A stretch of 64,000 nucleotides of DNA from Salticus scenicus (taxonomy: Eukaryota; Arthropoda; Arachnida; Araneae; Salticidae), in assembly GCA_963930645.1 (NCBI GenBank), contig OZ005655.1, positions 131,520,626 through 131,584,625 of the forward strand, in the 5' to 3' direction. A program made the translations under genes and the position numbers. Position 1 is the stretch's first letter; every line of letters begins with the position of its first letter. The notes beneath the pieces are model-generated. The model saw only the letters and a list, made by a program, of their open reading frames with translations. It was not told the origin of the DNA and did no database searches. Positions 10,086-22,147 of this stretch are shown here, piece by piece.

Positions 10086-10745
10086 TAGTGCTGGACGATA
10101 TCAGAAATTAAATATCGCGATATATCACCAAGTTAATATCGATATTATGTGATATATTGCGATATTTCTTTCAAGATAGGAAAAAATAGATATTTGTTAT
10201 TTTTTAAAGACATATGCACACGAATTTTAAAGTATACAAGTATAAAGTGTTTTCCATGTATTTTCTGGTATATTACTACCATAACTTTATCATAAAAAAA
10301 AAAAAAATGCATAAAAAGTGAATCAATATTTTGTGTTTCTTATAACTTATACTGTTGCTTTTTAGTATACCTCTGTATAGTTTGTCCTCTATTCTTCCCA
10401 TTTTAAGCTTTAATTATTTTAAAATCATATTTTAACACAGCTAATATGCGATCTGTGTTTTATTTGTACCAAGCATATCAAAATTCATAATTCTACTAAA
10501 AATAAAGCTTAATAAAAATTGTCTTAAGATGTAGGTATTAAATAAAAAGGAAAATCATTCTAAATAGTTAAGAATTGCCATTGGATACACCTTTTTTGGT
10601 CGTAGAGAGTAATATTTTTTACTTAAAACTCTTATATGCATCCTAAATGTCAGTTACTTGTCATTTTTATTTTTGTATCTGCTTACCAAATCATTACAAT
10701 ATTTTTTAAATGTATATGTGTTCAATTCACATTCGTAATAGTTTC

Positions 10746-10794
<49 letters not shown>

Positions 10795-11032
10795 TGTCAG
10801 TATAAAAATTATATTATTTAAAGAAAATTATGTTAAAGTTTCATTTTGTTACTTAAAGTAACTCATTTTGCAATTACGTGTACGGCTTAAAAAAAAAAAA
10901 AAAAAAGAAAGAAAGAAAGAAAAGGAAAGAGAAAAAATAAATGCTACATAAAAAAAGTAATAAACTATCCAATATTATATAATTTAATAAAGAAACTGTC
11001 ACTGTAAAATTACTGAAGATAAAACTTTATTT

Positions 11033-11508
11033 TACATCAGTCAGATAGCACCCTTTCTCCCTTCCCATGTTTTCCAATGGGATTTTTGTCGCGTCGTTTT
11101 ATAAAAATATTTTATTAAAAAATGAACTTTTTCGAATTCTGTTTTTTTTTAATATTACTCTTTGAACAGGTCGTCTTTTAGCTTAAATTCTGTTTTTTAA
11201 ATATTACTCTTTGAAGAGGTCGTCTTTTAGCTTAGTGAACAATTTTTCGAAAAAATTAATTTAAATATTTTACTTAGAGATCCACACTTAGAGTCTTAAT
11301 TAAGAGACTTAATTTACTTATTGAAATAAAATATTTAAATTATTTTTTTTCGAAAAATTGTTCACCAAGCTAAAAGGCGACCCGTTCAAAGAGTAATAGT
11401 CAAAAAACAGAATTCGAAAAACTTCATTTTTGAATGAGATATTTTTATAAAACGAAGCAACGAAAATCCCATTCGATAACATGGGAAAGGAGAAAGGGAC
11501 TGATGTAC
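11033..11508. mobile_element. Foldback element with ~200-bp inverted arms
   Basis: The left arm begins TACATCAGTC and the right arm ends GACTGATGTA. Shared landmarks in opposite orientation: TCGAATTCTGTTTTTT, ATTACTCTTTGAAC, GTCTTTTAGCTT, AACAATTTTTCGAAAAA. The left arm has an extra internal duplication of about 50 bp (around 11145-11230). The loop is about 11280-11330. Confidence 0.85.
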
Positions 11509-11516
11509 AACCCAAA

Positions 11517-11918
11517 CAGTGATGCCAGATGGTCGAAAATTATTTCCCCAAACAGGTCTTCAAATTTCCCCAATTCAGGAGGTTCTTTTCGAAAAAATCC
11601 CCAATTTGATTTCTACTAAAAAAGGGGAAATAAAAATTTTTTCAAAAAAAATATCAAGCAGATTTTTGTGTGATAAAAATTCAGATTTTTCCCCAAAAGA
11701 AGGCAATTTAAAAAAAATCCCCAAATACCAATAAAGATATTGAAAGTCTCCAGTCGTAGGGATAAATCGTTACGTTATCAACATTGACAGAGTTGAAGAA
11801 CTCCCCAGATTTGTCCCCAAAAATTTTAGAATTCCCCAAAAAAGTCCCCACAAACATTTGGTCCAAAAGCCTCAAAAATCCCCAAAATGGGGACAAAATC
11901 CCCAATCTGGCATCACTG
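11517..11918. mobile_element. Non-autonomous hAT element, 402 bp
   Basis: Ends are CAGTGATGCCAGAT and ATCTGGCATCACTG, exact inverted 14-mers. Flanks AACCCAAA (11509-11516) and AGCCCAAA (11919-11926) form an 8-bp duplication with one mismatch. The interior is rich in CCCCAAA words, so its short ORFs are not genes. Confidence 0.9.
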
Positions 11919-12815
11919 AGCCCAAAGCGAGTCAAACACATGTCGCATCTTATTGGCCAGAAGATATGGATACTTTGAAATAAACCAATATCAATGAACC
12001 AATAGCAGGAAATGAGCTAAAAGAAAAGATATCGTTTTCATTCGTCATACTCATAATAAGCGTTTGTTTTTATATCGCCTGTCTGCGGTATTACACCTAC
12101 GATCCACGAGCGATGATGTGCAATATTATCAAAGAACTTATACTAACGGTAGTATAAATTCTTTCATATTATCGTTTAGAGCCAGGGAAATGCATGAATG
12201 TAGAATGAGAAGTCAATATACTCTAAGAAGTCGATATACTATGGGAAGTCGATATACTGTGATAGTTTAATTTTCCTGATGAATATCATTGACTTTTTGT
12301 TTTTGGACAGTGATATTTTCAAGAAAGTAGATACATTGCGGTATGGAAAGAGAGGATTGGAGAGGAAGGATTGTTTGGGGTTGGGAGTTTTAGTCAGTGA
12401 GTAATAGCAGGGGAAAAAGGGGGTTGCATTAGTATAAGCTATTCAGGTCTCTTTTTTTTTTCGGGCTTTGCTTGGCGCGCGGTGATGCAGGTTTGTGGCG
12501 CGCACAAGAGGTTGCGTCACTTCCGCTAGCCAAACGGTTTGTTTGTTTTTTTAGAAAACACTGTGAACACGGATTAGGTCTCCTAATCCGTGACTGTGAA
12601 TAAGCTATTCGGCGTTCTCTTTATTCCGAGCGTGGTGACTGGTGATAGGTGCTAGTGAGGAACATTATTTATCGGCGCTTCGAGCGATCGCTGAGTTTGC
12701 GCTAAAGAAATATCGTTAGAGGGATATATCAGCAGAGCTAGATCTTTAATATCGTTATTGCGATATTTAAAAAATATTGATACTTGGGGATATATTGATA
12801 AATACTCCAGCCCTA
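11919..12815. other. Right interior of the hAT element
   Basis: Contains about three copies of an 18-bp word of the type GAAGTCGATATACTATGG (12210-12262), and a GC-richer part (12465-12700) with GCGCGCGGTGATGCAGG. This could be promoter/leader of an ancestral transposase; no ORF supports it. Confidence 0.4.
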
Positions 12816-12823
12816 GTCCCTAG

Positions 12824-13020
12824 TTGCCTTCTGCATTAACTATACTCTATTTCCTTTACGCAGTCGCCTCAAGGCCACGCTCAGATGAACTGTGATTTCA
12901 CTTTCCCCGTCCGTTGCTAGGTTGCTGAAGAAACAACGACATCTCACTGGATGGAATTGATCACGTGATATCAGTCACGTGATCTCCCTCTCCGCATTCC
13001 GTGGCCTTGAAGCGTCTCTG
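12824..13020. repeat. Continuation of the 9720-10085 repeat, with inverted and palindromic words
   Basis: CCTCAAGGCCACG (about 12869) faces CGTGGCCTTGAAG (about 13000) as an inverted pair. Between them TCACGTGAT occurs twice (12961-12969 and 12975-12983), each with a CACGTG palindrome. Confidence 0.5.
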
Positions 13021-13261
13021 ATGGGGAAATGGACTATAGTGCGGCATCAAACCTACTCAATTCAGACCAAACATTTAACAATTCTACTCCATTTTGTGAA
13101 ACACTCTGTAAAATCAGTTTTCTCCAAAAAATGTCTGATTATCAACAAAATTTATATTGTTTAGATATTTTAAGCAATTACTTTTTTCATGTATTACAGC
13201 GATCAGATTTTTTTAATTGAATTTGAGGACAAAAATGGCGTTGTCCTTAAATTTCGACGAC

Positions 13262-13293
<32 letters not shown>

Positions 13294-13505
13294 CTCTAAA
13301 TTACAAAATTTTGCTAATTTTTATGTGTGAAATACCTAAAAGAACTTATTTCAGCTTATTTATTATACATATAATAAAATTTTTACAGTAAAATTCCAAT
13401 AACTTTATAATCGCTGTTCTCAAAAGTGTTCTAATTTTTGGGGGACAAAAAGTAGATTTGAGGACTGTCCTCCCGATTCGATAACGACTGTACCATTAAC
13501 TGGGG

Positions 13506-13536
<31 letters not shown>

Positions 13537-13624
13537 ATGCAACGATTGTTTTGATTCAACTGTTGCGAGTTTTTTTGGGGGGATATTTCGCTTACAAAGT
13601 TTTTTTATTTATTAATTTTCAATA
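13021..13624. other. AT-rich sequence with two poly-A tracts
   Basis: Poly-A runs of about 30 at 13261 and 13506. Nothing else supported. Confidence 0.6.
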
Positions 13625-13783
13625 CAGTCGAACCTCGTTAACATGAATCTCAAGGGGAATAAAAAATTTGTTCATGTTATTAGTAATGTATGCTACCAGT
13701 AACTCAGAAACTAATTTTCATTTTGACAGGGATTGTGGAAACAGTTCATGTTAAAGGTAAATCACGGTAACGAGGTTCGACTG
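13625..13783. mobile_element. Tigger/pogo-like MITE, 159 bp
   Basis: Left end CAGTCGAACCTCGTTAACAT, right end GTAACGAGGTTCGACTG, with TA on both sides (13623-13624 and 13784-13785). This terminus type is typical of pogo/Tigger members of Tc1/mariner. No ORF. Confidence 0.85.
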
Positions 13784-14088
13784 TACTACGCTTTCGCTGA
13801 ATTTTTAACTATACTTTAGTTGTACCTCTGTCTCGTGTCAAGTTTATCTACGTAATGACTTTAAACTAAGTCTAAAATTTAATATCATTTCATCAGCAAA
13901 TAGCTATTCTCTATTACTACGTCAAAATAGATATTTAAACTTTATTGGAGTCCCTTGTATTCTATTTTTAATTCTAAAAGTAAATATAACTTTAGCCAAT
14001 ATTACGTAAGAACGAAGTACAAAGTACATTTTTGTTAATTTCTAGAGTTCCAAGTTTTAGAAACGTAAATATCGTTCTTCTTGTGGGA

Positions 14089-14196
14089 ATTAAGGCCGAT
14101 TGGCTGAACTAGGGTCTAGGCTTGAGGTTGAACCCGGCACCTCATGTCTACCAGATTTGAGCGCAGAACCGTTTGGCCGCTGCGCTGGTGGGCCTA
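14089..14196 (-). mobile_element. tRNA-related SINE, copy 1
   Basis: On the minus strand it begins TAGGCCCACCAGCGCAGCGG, has an A-box-like segment (CAGCGCAGCGGCCAAACGG) and B-box GGGTTCAACCTC, and ends in CCAATCGGCCTTAAT. The same family is at 15487-15692, 18365-18401, 18499-18605 and 20741-20950. Confidence 0.75.
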
Positions 14197-14229
14197 AAGT
14201 ATTGTAATTATTAGGGTTCATACTACCAT

Positions 14230-14759
14230 GACGAGAAAGTGATAGTTACCGTCAAATCATTAATGAATATCGCTAGTCGTCGGAAATGAACTGGCTGATA
14301 TTCTGGCAAAAAATGCCACTGAAAATATCCTTATACAATATTCTTGCCCCCCCCCCCCTCATTCGTCAAACAAAAATTAAAACTTCAACTGATTCAAAAT
14401 TGGCAATCTCTGTGGGATGTCTCAGAAAAAGGTAGACACACGCACAACCTGATCCCCATAGCCATAACCAATGACTGGAAACTTAACACTCCTATAACAG
14501 CCTTCCTGACGGGTCATGGCCCATTCCCAAGCTACCTCCACAGATTTCATCGCCGACGCTCGCCCCTGTGCCCTTGTGGCAAAAGGGAAATGCATTGCAT
14601 TATTGCTTTAACTGTGTCCTCGCTTCTGCCCACCATATCAGAAATCCTTTCCCCAGACCAGTAAACTGGCTGGACAACATTTTATCTAGACCAAATCTAA
14701 TTAACAAACTCAATAAGATTTTCTCCCTATTAATGGATATATCAAATGCCACTGATTAA
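14230..14759 (+). pseudogene. Non-LTR retrotransposon, RNase H end and C-terminal Cys/His segment
   Basis: At 14282 GNELADILAKNAT matches the end of the RNase H domain found in retrotransposon-encoded polyproteins. After a frame change at the poly-C run (about 14347-14357) the frame continues with WQSLWDVSEKG, TAFLTGHGPFPSYLHRF and SPLCPCGKR, the usual C-terminal tail with a CPCG knuckle. A second frameshift near 14590-14600 moves to a frame reading HYCFNCVLASAHHIRNPFPR up to the stop near 14757. Known: this tail is common in Jockey/I/R1-like elements. No endonuclease or reverse transcriptase domain is present, so this is a short 5'-truncated, frameshifted copy. Confidence 0.75.
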
Positions 14760-15275
14760 TGTTGTTATCAATAACACTGCCTACTGGCTAAGACAGGAAC
14801 CTAGACCTCCTCAAGAGCAACGTTTACAAGAGTATCATGCGCATGCTCTGCTGTAGAAATGGATTCAGCGATCAGTAATCTGTTGCCCCTTGTCGCGAGG
14901 AGCGCACGCCCGCCAGCAGGTGATTGCACCACAGCACTTATATTAATATGTTTCAGCTGTTTACCCCATGAACTCTAAATGAACTTTATCGACCAGAATT
15001 AATTCAAACCAAGAACTTTTCTCCAATTATTATTTTAACCTCTCTCGCCCTTTGTCGGTCTTGGGCTACAAGCCTGGCGAAACGTTTTTTTTTTTTTGTC
15101 AATAAACCTCGGAGTAGTCCCCTTTGTCTCGACAATGAATCGCTCAACATCGCTCCAATAGCGATGAGCGGGGGCTGCTTCCCTGCTATATGAATATCGC
15201 TAAAATCACGCACATGATCGACAAATTTTTACCTAAAACATTTTTCTAAACCTAATTTTCTCAATTTTCTCTTTG

Positions 15276-15319
<44 letters not shown>

Positions 15320-15486
15320 AATATATTTTAACAAATGTGGGTAAGGAAAAAGAGTAAAAAAAAATTCTTCTAGAAATCGAATTCCCCGTACATAAAATTA
15401 GTTTTATAACTCTAGTTTCATTAATAGTATATTTTGCATAATTTATTTGGAAAATATTGATAATGGCTAACGGAGGTTGGTTATTG
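14760..15486. other. Intergenic/intron, poly-A tract of ~36
   Basis: The poly-A run at 15280-15315 might be a retroelement tail, but no element body is recognised upstream. Some GC-richer words at 14880-14940. Nothing else supported. Confidence 0.5.
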
Positions 15487-15692
15487 GGTTTAAGGCCGAT
15501 TGACTACGCTAGGGAACCTAGGTCAATAGGTGAAATGCCCTGCGTGGTGGTCTTTCTATGGGGTCCTAGCTCGTATTTACGCGAGTTTCGGAAAAAGAAA
15601 AACACGGAAAACTGTGAACGGCTAGGTCGATGAGCGTGACCTGGGATCGAACCCAGCATTTCCTATCTACCAGCTTTGAGCACAGAAGGCCC
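15487..15692 (-). mobile_element. tRNA-related SINE, copy 2 (near full length)
   Basis: Minus-strand B-box GGGTTCGATCCCAGG, body with CACCACGCAGGGCATTTCAC, end GTAGTCAATCGGCCTTAA. About 206 bp. Confidence 0.75.
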
Positions 15693-17350
15693 ATGGAGGA
15701 ATTTCAAATCGGTTTCTAAACCAGTGCTTCTCTGAGTTTGCATTGTCGCTTGTACCCTGGATTGATACCTATTTTATATTTATATTTATTATTTTTATTT
15801 ATTATTTATTTATTTATTTTATATTTTTATCTATTTTATTTTATTCTTATTTTTGTTTATTTGTTTTCCCTAATGAAAAGTTGCACCTTATTATTTCAAA
15901 CTGAAACAATAATTGTTCATTTTTGCAATTTATAAAACTTGCTTTACATTTTTTGTCTTTCAACATCAGTTAATCCATGTAATTTATAGCAAGTTGTCAA
16001 AAAGCTTTTTTGCATAATTTATACGTTTAACTACTAAAATTAAACATTTCTTACCTCAAAAGAATTATTTTTAACAAAACAAAAACATATAGACGGTTTC
16101 TATTCAGGTTATCAAAAAATTGAAATGTATGTGCTGTTTTTCTACAAAAGCATTCATATATATAGTTAAGAAAAAAAAATGTATAAAAATATGGGAACTC
16201 GTGTATGCTTGTTTACCATTTTATATTGTTTGAACCACAAAATCACATTTTTGTTGTTCTATTAAACGGCTAAATTTCCATTACAGGCATGAACCTTTTA
16301 AATTATTATAACTTATGATAGTAATTGTCATAACTATCATATAACAATTACATCCGAAAAAGTTAAATATGAACGCTTAGAACTGTATATATAAAAATAA
16401 AGTTGATATACTCAATTCTATTTCAATACTTTTGCATAAAAATACAGTAAAAACATTTTGAATTTGAAGACATTAATATTATTGCGTAATTTTTTTTTAA
16501 TTTAACATCTATAAAAGCTTATTGTTAAAATAAATATTGTTCGCACAAATCAAATAATTATTTAAAAACACAAGTATTATATGCATAAAAGTGACATATT
16601 CTAAAAAATATATAATTATTTTAGATGACATTTAATTAAGAAAATTTATTTAAAATCAGAAATATTTTAATAAGCTATTCATTACAAACAATTAAAAATC
16701 ACTTATGTAAAAGAGAAAGCATTGTTTTTTTACTTATCAATTTAAGCATGATTAAATTGGGAAAAAAAATATTTAAAATAAAATATAAAGTAAAATGACA
16801 CGCCGGCTGCGATATTCACAAAAAATGAATAAAAGTTTTAATTAAATTTTTCCCCCGCGGTAAAGGGGAAAAAAAAAAAAAAAAAAAAAAAAATCAATCT
16901 TCGAAAAGAGCTTGCTTATTAAATTTATTCATTTCTTCCTTTTTAACAGCATGAAAAAGCATTTGCATATGTATGCAAATAAATGAAAACAAAGATGAAG
17001 AAGAAAATGAAAAACAAAGGAAACAAAGGAAAGGAATTTGAAAGAGAAAAACAAAAGGAATTTAAAATAACTAAAATAGAAACTTGGGTTGAATGTTATG
17101 CAGTTATGAAACTGAGATAAAACTTTCCTTCGAAAAACATTAGAGGCAGAGATTTATCACAATGCTTATGATAAATAATTAACAAAATATTAATTCGGCC
17201 AGACGACTGTCAATAAAATAAAGGAAGTTTAAATTGAATTTTTGAATAAATTATGTTACTATGCTGGCTAGAAATAGAAAGCGCATAAGAAGAAAAAACT
17301 AAATGAGCATATGTGGTATTTCAGTGAAGCTAAAAAAAAAGAAAAAATTA
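15693..17350. other. Long AT-rich stretch with poly-A and (TTTA)n words
   Basis: Includes a TTTAT-rich segment (15775-15860) and a poly-A at 16866-16893. No ORF, terminus or exon that I can support. Confidence 0.6.
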
Positions 17351-18279
17351 CACTCTATAACAAAAAAAAAAAAAAAAAAAAAACGACGCACCAAGAAGGA
17401 GTTATCCGAATGAAACAAATTACAGTTTCATAAAATTTGAATGATTTAATCAAGAGAAAGGGCCTTACAAAGTAAACAAATCAATAACGCGTTGGTCCAG
17501 TTCTGGCCCTCATGTACGCAGTTATTCGGCTTGATATTAATTGATAGAGTTTTACAGATGTGCTCTTGTGAAGTATCGTGCCAAATTCTGTCCATTTGAT
17601 GCAGTAGATTGGCGAAATCCCGAGCTGGTTGTAGGACCCTTTTTATGATGCTCCAAACGTCCTCAGTGGAAGAGAGATCCAGGGACTGAGCTCAACCCCA
17701 TTCCACTGAGCCGCCTTTAAGGGTCTTTGAAGTCACTGAAATACCAGTTGCACATAGGATCGACGATAATGATGAATTGGAGCTTTGAGTACCGCTTTGC
17801 GATTGACTGGTTCTCACTTTCTGTCCTCTCTTTAGGCCGATCGCTTCCTTCTTGACGCTGTGTTCGGCCATGGTTTACCCATACCTGTCAATATTATCTA
17901 ATAGTGATACCGCTCCTATCCGATTGTCAAAAAATTCGCATATTACACCAATCGTCTTCTTTGAGCCCAGCTGCACACCCCACTCAAATGCTGACACCTG
18001 CTCATGTTGTTTGTGCACCTGTTTGCGAGGCATAGTTACTGTCTTTCTGAGTAGACGGAATAAAATTCTCGAAGAATTTATGACCTGGAATCAAAATTTC
18101 TCATTTTTAATACTCTGCCAATTGCGCAGTTAAGATGCGCTGCAGCGTCGCATGCTCATTCGATGGCAGCCAAACTTTAAAATTTTGCATTTTCCATTGT
18201 GACCTGTATGTATGTCAATTTGTGTCCAGTTTGCATTACGCCTTCTTGGTGCGTCGCTTTTTTTTTTTTTTATAGAGTA
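17351..18279 (-). mobile_element. Tc1-like element, internally deleted, 929 bp
   Basis: Inverted ends CACTCTATAAC-polyA-CGACGCACCAAGAAGG on the left and the reverse complement on the right, flanked by TA (17349-17350 and 18280-18281). A poly-A/poly-T run lies within both ends. Transposase pieces lie between them on the minus strand. Confidence 0.85.
17481..18033 (-). pseudogene. Tc1-like transposase, N- and C-terminal parts with the middle deleted
   Basis: The start codon at 18033 opens MPRKQVHKQHEQVSAFEWG, then LGSKKTIGVI, the usual N-terminal helix-turn-helix region of Tc1-like transposases. The C-terminal part is recognisable as WSIIKRV, LQPARDFANL, RIWHDT and the ending ITAYMRARTGPTRY with stop at 17481-17483. 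Only 553 bp separate start and stop; a full Tc1-like transposase needs about 1 kb, so most of the catalytic domain is gone. Several stops and frame changes are present. Clearly inactive. Confidence 0.8.
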
Positions 18280-18364
18280 TATTTAATGTCTCTTCTTTTA
18301 TCTATATGAAATCATGTTATTTACAAGACTATAATAAAAGACCCCTACATAGAACCTTCCACCA

Positions 18365-18401
18365 TTGGCCTAGGATCCTAGCGTAGTCAGTCGGCCTTAA
18401 T
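18365..18401 (+). mobile_element. SINE 3' fragment
   Basis: CCTAGCGTAGTCAGTCGGCC followed by TTAAT is the 3' tail of the tRNA-related SINE family. Confidence 0.6.
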
Positions 18402-18498
18402 AACGTACAACGTCATAGAAGTAAATTAAAAATTAATATTTACATAAAAATCTTTAAAACTTAATAGCATTTAATTGTTATTATTGTTGTGATGCAGG

Positions 18499-18605
18499 GA
18501 TTAAGGCAGATTAACTACGCACGCGTATTAGAACCCGGTGAAATTCTCTGCGTTTATCTGTGGAGGGCTGTCTTTCTAAAAAGTCCTTAGCCCATATTCA
18601 GGAAA
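18499..18605 (-). mobile_element. SINE 3' half
   Basis: Reverse complement of the SINE body and tail (GGCAGATTAACTACGCACG; TGGAGGGCTGTCTTTCTA). Confidence 0.6.
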
Positions 18606-18818
18606 GAATAGCATCTTAGAAAACGGAACTATTAAAAATTTAAAAAAATAGTAAGAAAATCTGAGTTGCATTAGTAATTTATTTAAAAAATTTCAGCTAC
18701 CGAAAAATATTGAATTTTAAATTCATAATTAGAGTAACTTAAATAATTGGAATAAGTTGAAAACCTACATTTCATACTACTCCAGAAAAAAACAAGAAAA
18801 ACATCATGTATTTTCATA
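18606..18818. other. AT-rich, nothing recognised
   Basis: No ORF or element border. Confidence 0.5.
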
Positions 18819-19313
18819 CAGGGTTGCCACTCAAACAGAAAAATGAAATTCCCTGACTTTTCCAGGTTTTCCAGAAATAAATATTCTAAGAAAATTCCAG
18901 TCTCTAACTGTATATTGAGAATTGGCTGTGTTCAGGGCAAAATCGTTATAGTACCACTTAAAAACACAAAAGTTACATATAATAAAAGTTGCATATAGTA
19001 ATAGCATCTGTTGCTTATAAGCGAGATAAGAAATTTCCTTCATGAGCGGGAAAAAAAAGGGTGAGGCTGTTTAAGAAAAAATGGCGGAAGCTAAGGGAAA
19101 AAAAAAAAAAAAAAAAAAAAGGGGAAAAAATTACCCTATATTGGCAGAAAAATAGTTTATTTTTTGGCAATCATCATACGAAATTCCCTGACTTTTCCAG
19201 ATTCTGGCTAAAATATTCAAATTTCCTGACATTTCCCTGACTTTTATAGTCAGTTTTCAAATTCCCTGACTATTCCAGGTTCTCCAGGTTTTCCAGGTAG
19301 CGAGGCAACCCTG
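18819..19313. mobile_element. CAGGG-terminus element, 495 bp, 6-bp target duplication TTCATA
   Basis: Left end CAGGGTTGCCACTC, right end GAGGCAACCCTG. TTCATA abuts both ends. The interior repeats AATTCCCTGACTTTTCCAGG several times (18848, 19180, 19260). A related copy is at 43518-43913. Confidence 0.8.
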
Positions 19314-20096
19314 TTCATAGGCTTTAAATACTCACCAACTATATTTACAAGTTACATTGCTTATCCTTCAATTACTTTGCTATTAAAATAACATATTTAA
19401 ATATAGTTTGTTTTTAATTATGGAGAAAGAAGTCTAACAAAAACTCTGTTTATAGCTTTACATTCAAAGGAAGGCATAAATTAGTTTCTTCCTAATATAT
19501 TTTAAATTTGAACTTAACTGAAATTTTTTATGAATTATTACACAGGGTGGTTCCAAAAACACGCTAGAGTTTTGAAAAATCACAGTTTTTGTTCGTTTTC
19601 ATTCTTTTTACTTTCTTTTGCACATACATGCTAGACACAACGTTGTTTTGAAGTCAAATTTTCGCACGACTGAAATTAACGTATATTCTTTTCTTTTTAT
19701 ATGCACAAAAGCACTCTCTACATAAAATCCTAAAATATGGCATGAAAAGCATTTATCCTTGGTATGCAAGCTACCAAAAAAAAAAAAAAAATGTTATTTT
19801 AAGGCTTTAGTTCATAATTACTTAAAGAGCATTTTCAGTAGCGTTATAGTTAATATTTTTTTTTTCCTTTGGTGTGCCAAAATTAATTACACTATTTGGT
19901 GCGTATAGATTTTATAGAGGCTTTATTACAGGGGTACTAAAAATTAGTCGAATAAGTTTTAAAAAGTGGAGTGGGCAAAAATTACATGAATAATATGAAA
20001 TTTATTATTAAATAACATCCTTAAATGTTTTATGACTGCAATATTCAAGCAGGGTGTTGAGGGCTCTGCAGCCCTCTTCACATACAAACATATATC
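19314..20096. other. AT-rich; possible solo mariner end and module C fragment
   Basis: ACAGGGTGGTTCCAAAAACA at 19544 resembles a mariner terminus but I see no partner. At 20050-20085 a G/C-rich piece of module C (GGGTGTTGAGGGCTCTGCAG). Confidence 0.4.
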
Positions 20097-20740
20097 CAGG
20101 GCGCGAAATTTCCGCTCGCCAGCTCGCCATTGGCGAGTGAAAATTTTACTGTGGCGAGTAAAATTTCGATCTAAATGCCGATAGAATTCTTACAGTATAC
20201 GGTGCAACAAAAAAAAAAAAAAAAAAAAAAAATCGATTTAAAAACATAAAATTTTGTTAATCTTAGGTAAGATGACCAAACATCCTCTTTTTAAGAGGAC
20301 AGTCTTCTTTATCAACACTCTGCCCACTTAAACGAAAAAACATTACAGGAATAAAAATCCCTCTTTTTTATGTTTTTCGTCCTCCATCCTCTTTTTCAAA
20401 TGAAAAGGATTTAGTCTTTAATTTCAAAAATTTCGCAAAAGTGGGAAGCTCAACGGCTGTTGGATATATCGAACTGTGAACACTAACTTTTTTCTGCGTT
20501 AGGTTCGTAAAATAACTACTTTCTAATAAACTTGCCAAAGCATATTATGGTTTATGTCTATTCAGATTCTTCGAATCACAAAGAAATAAAAGTATTCCCC
20601 ATATTTGTACGGTTCTTTGATTCAGAACACGGAATCACTATTGAATTTGTCATGAAATCATTAAGGTGGGGCTACAGTTGATACGCGGTGGGTTGACGTG
20701 TGTTCTCATTTTTGCATGAATAATATTCCTCATAAAAATA

Positions 20741-20950
20741 GGCCCACCAGTGACCGAGAGGTTCTGTCCTCGAAGTTGGCATACGAGAGGCGTTGGGTTC
20801 GATACCTGATCGCGCTCGTTAGCTTAGCCGTTAGGAGTTTCTGTGGCTTTCTCAGAAACTAGCAAAAATATGGATAACCTCTTACAAAGATCCCACGAAG
20901 GACTCTACTACTCAGACCTAGAGCCCTAGTGCAGACAATTGGCCTTAATT
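20741..20950 (+). mobile_element. tRNA-related SINE, full-length copy
   Basis: Starts GGCCCACCAGTGACCGAGAG (A-box region), B-box GTTGGGTTCGATACC near 20792, ends GACAATTGGCCTTAATT. About 210 bp; the best copy in the window. Confidence 0.8.
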
Positions 20951-21282
20951 ATAACACTACCACCTCCTCACAAAAATATGAAAAATTAGTTGAATTCATT
21001 TTATGTCCTCCTGGCAAAAACGCTCCCATAAAGCGACTTTTTTCTTCAATGAACAAAATGTAGATAGGTGAAAAAAATCCCCTTTATATACCTACTTAAA
21101 AAAACTTATTAACTACTAAGACTAATTTAGGTTAAACTTGTGAGAACTTTTATAAAATATTGATAAAGAATAACTGTTCTTTAAAACAAATCGTTTCGTC
21201 TGACGAATATTAATTTTATTTTTTCATTTGCCAATTTTTTTTTTTTTTTTTTTTATGATTATGATTTTAATAAAAATAATCT

Positions 21283-21905
21283 GGTGTGTCACTTACACGA
21301 CTTTCTCTTACCGTGAAATTTAATTCTATATTTACAGACTGGAGAACCACTATAAATACAGATTGGGAATTAAGAGGTTAAGATAACGAGTTCTGTTATG
21401 AAAACCTATGTTAGAACAATTCAAATTAGGCTTCGGAAGAATTTTATATGATAATTAGTTCTGTGTGAGGGGGGGTACCGTCCCTTTCAACCCCTCGTTT
21501 CATTGCTGCACCTACATTTATATAAAATTTGATTCTGTTATTAAAATTAAAAGTTCACTTAAAATTATTCAAAGAATTTTCACACGGAATATTCCTTGAA
21601 ACTTATCAATTCTTATCAAATTTTCCAGTAACAAACTCAAATTACAACGTTTGGATCTTCTAAAATTATTTGTTTTTAAGTTACTCTAACAGACACAGGC
21701 AAAGATCAAACGTTAAAAAACTTGACTTTGGTAATCAGGAAACCACAAATTGTGTAAATATGCAAAAAAAACAAGCGATGAATATTTAGCTTAAAAATAT
21801 ACATTATATGCCACATGTCTATGAGGAATTAATTTCAATTCCTGAGGAGCTTTCCTGGGCATAGTGAAATGTCATATCAAAGCACTTCCACTAACAATAA
21901 GAAAG
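21283..21905 (-). repeat. Module C, copy 2
   Basis: Begins with the reverse of the terminal palindrome (GGTGTGTCACTTACACGAC) and runs to the segment CATATCAAAGCACTTCCACT. Confidence 0.8.
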
Positions 21906-22147
21906 AATATTATCGCTTAAATATTTGCAGTCCTGTATGTCTTTTGAAGATTATGTACACACCAAACAGTGAACATAAATAAAATCCTATATTAATAACA
22001 CACGGCACAACCTGAAATACACTTCCATGAATTTTCAGTGATTGTCGCATTATAATCAACTACTTTTGTGTAGCCCTGCAAACGAACAGTGAATGATTAC
22101 CCTACCATATTCTACATGAGACATGTTTTTACACATATAAAGAATAT

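Larger units (their letters stand above)
10086..12815. mobile_element. hAT-type element, 2.73 kb, with 8-bp target duplication GTCCCTAG
   Basis: Left end TAGTGCTGGACGATAT, right end (reverse complement) TAGGGCTGGAGTATTT, flanked by GTCCCTAG at 10078-10085 and 12816-12823. Both ends are rich in TATCGCGATAT-like words, common in hAT ends. No transposase ORF remains. The interior holds an (AT)n tract (10747-10790), a foldback and a smaller hAT element. Confidence 0.85.

Noticed and set aside
11519..11978. Overlapping ORFs of 64-77 codons
   Set aside because: Inside a non-autonomous hAT element made of CCCCAAA words.
15280..15315. LINE poly-A tail
   Set aside because: No retroelement body ends there, and similar tracts occur throughout the window.
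17852..18133. 93-codon plus-strand ORF with many Cys
   Set aside because: Antisense of the Tc1-like transposase N-terminus on the minus strand.
19544..19570. Mariner terminus
   Set aside because: A single end with no partner or target duplication found; kept only as a note.
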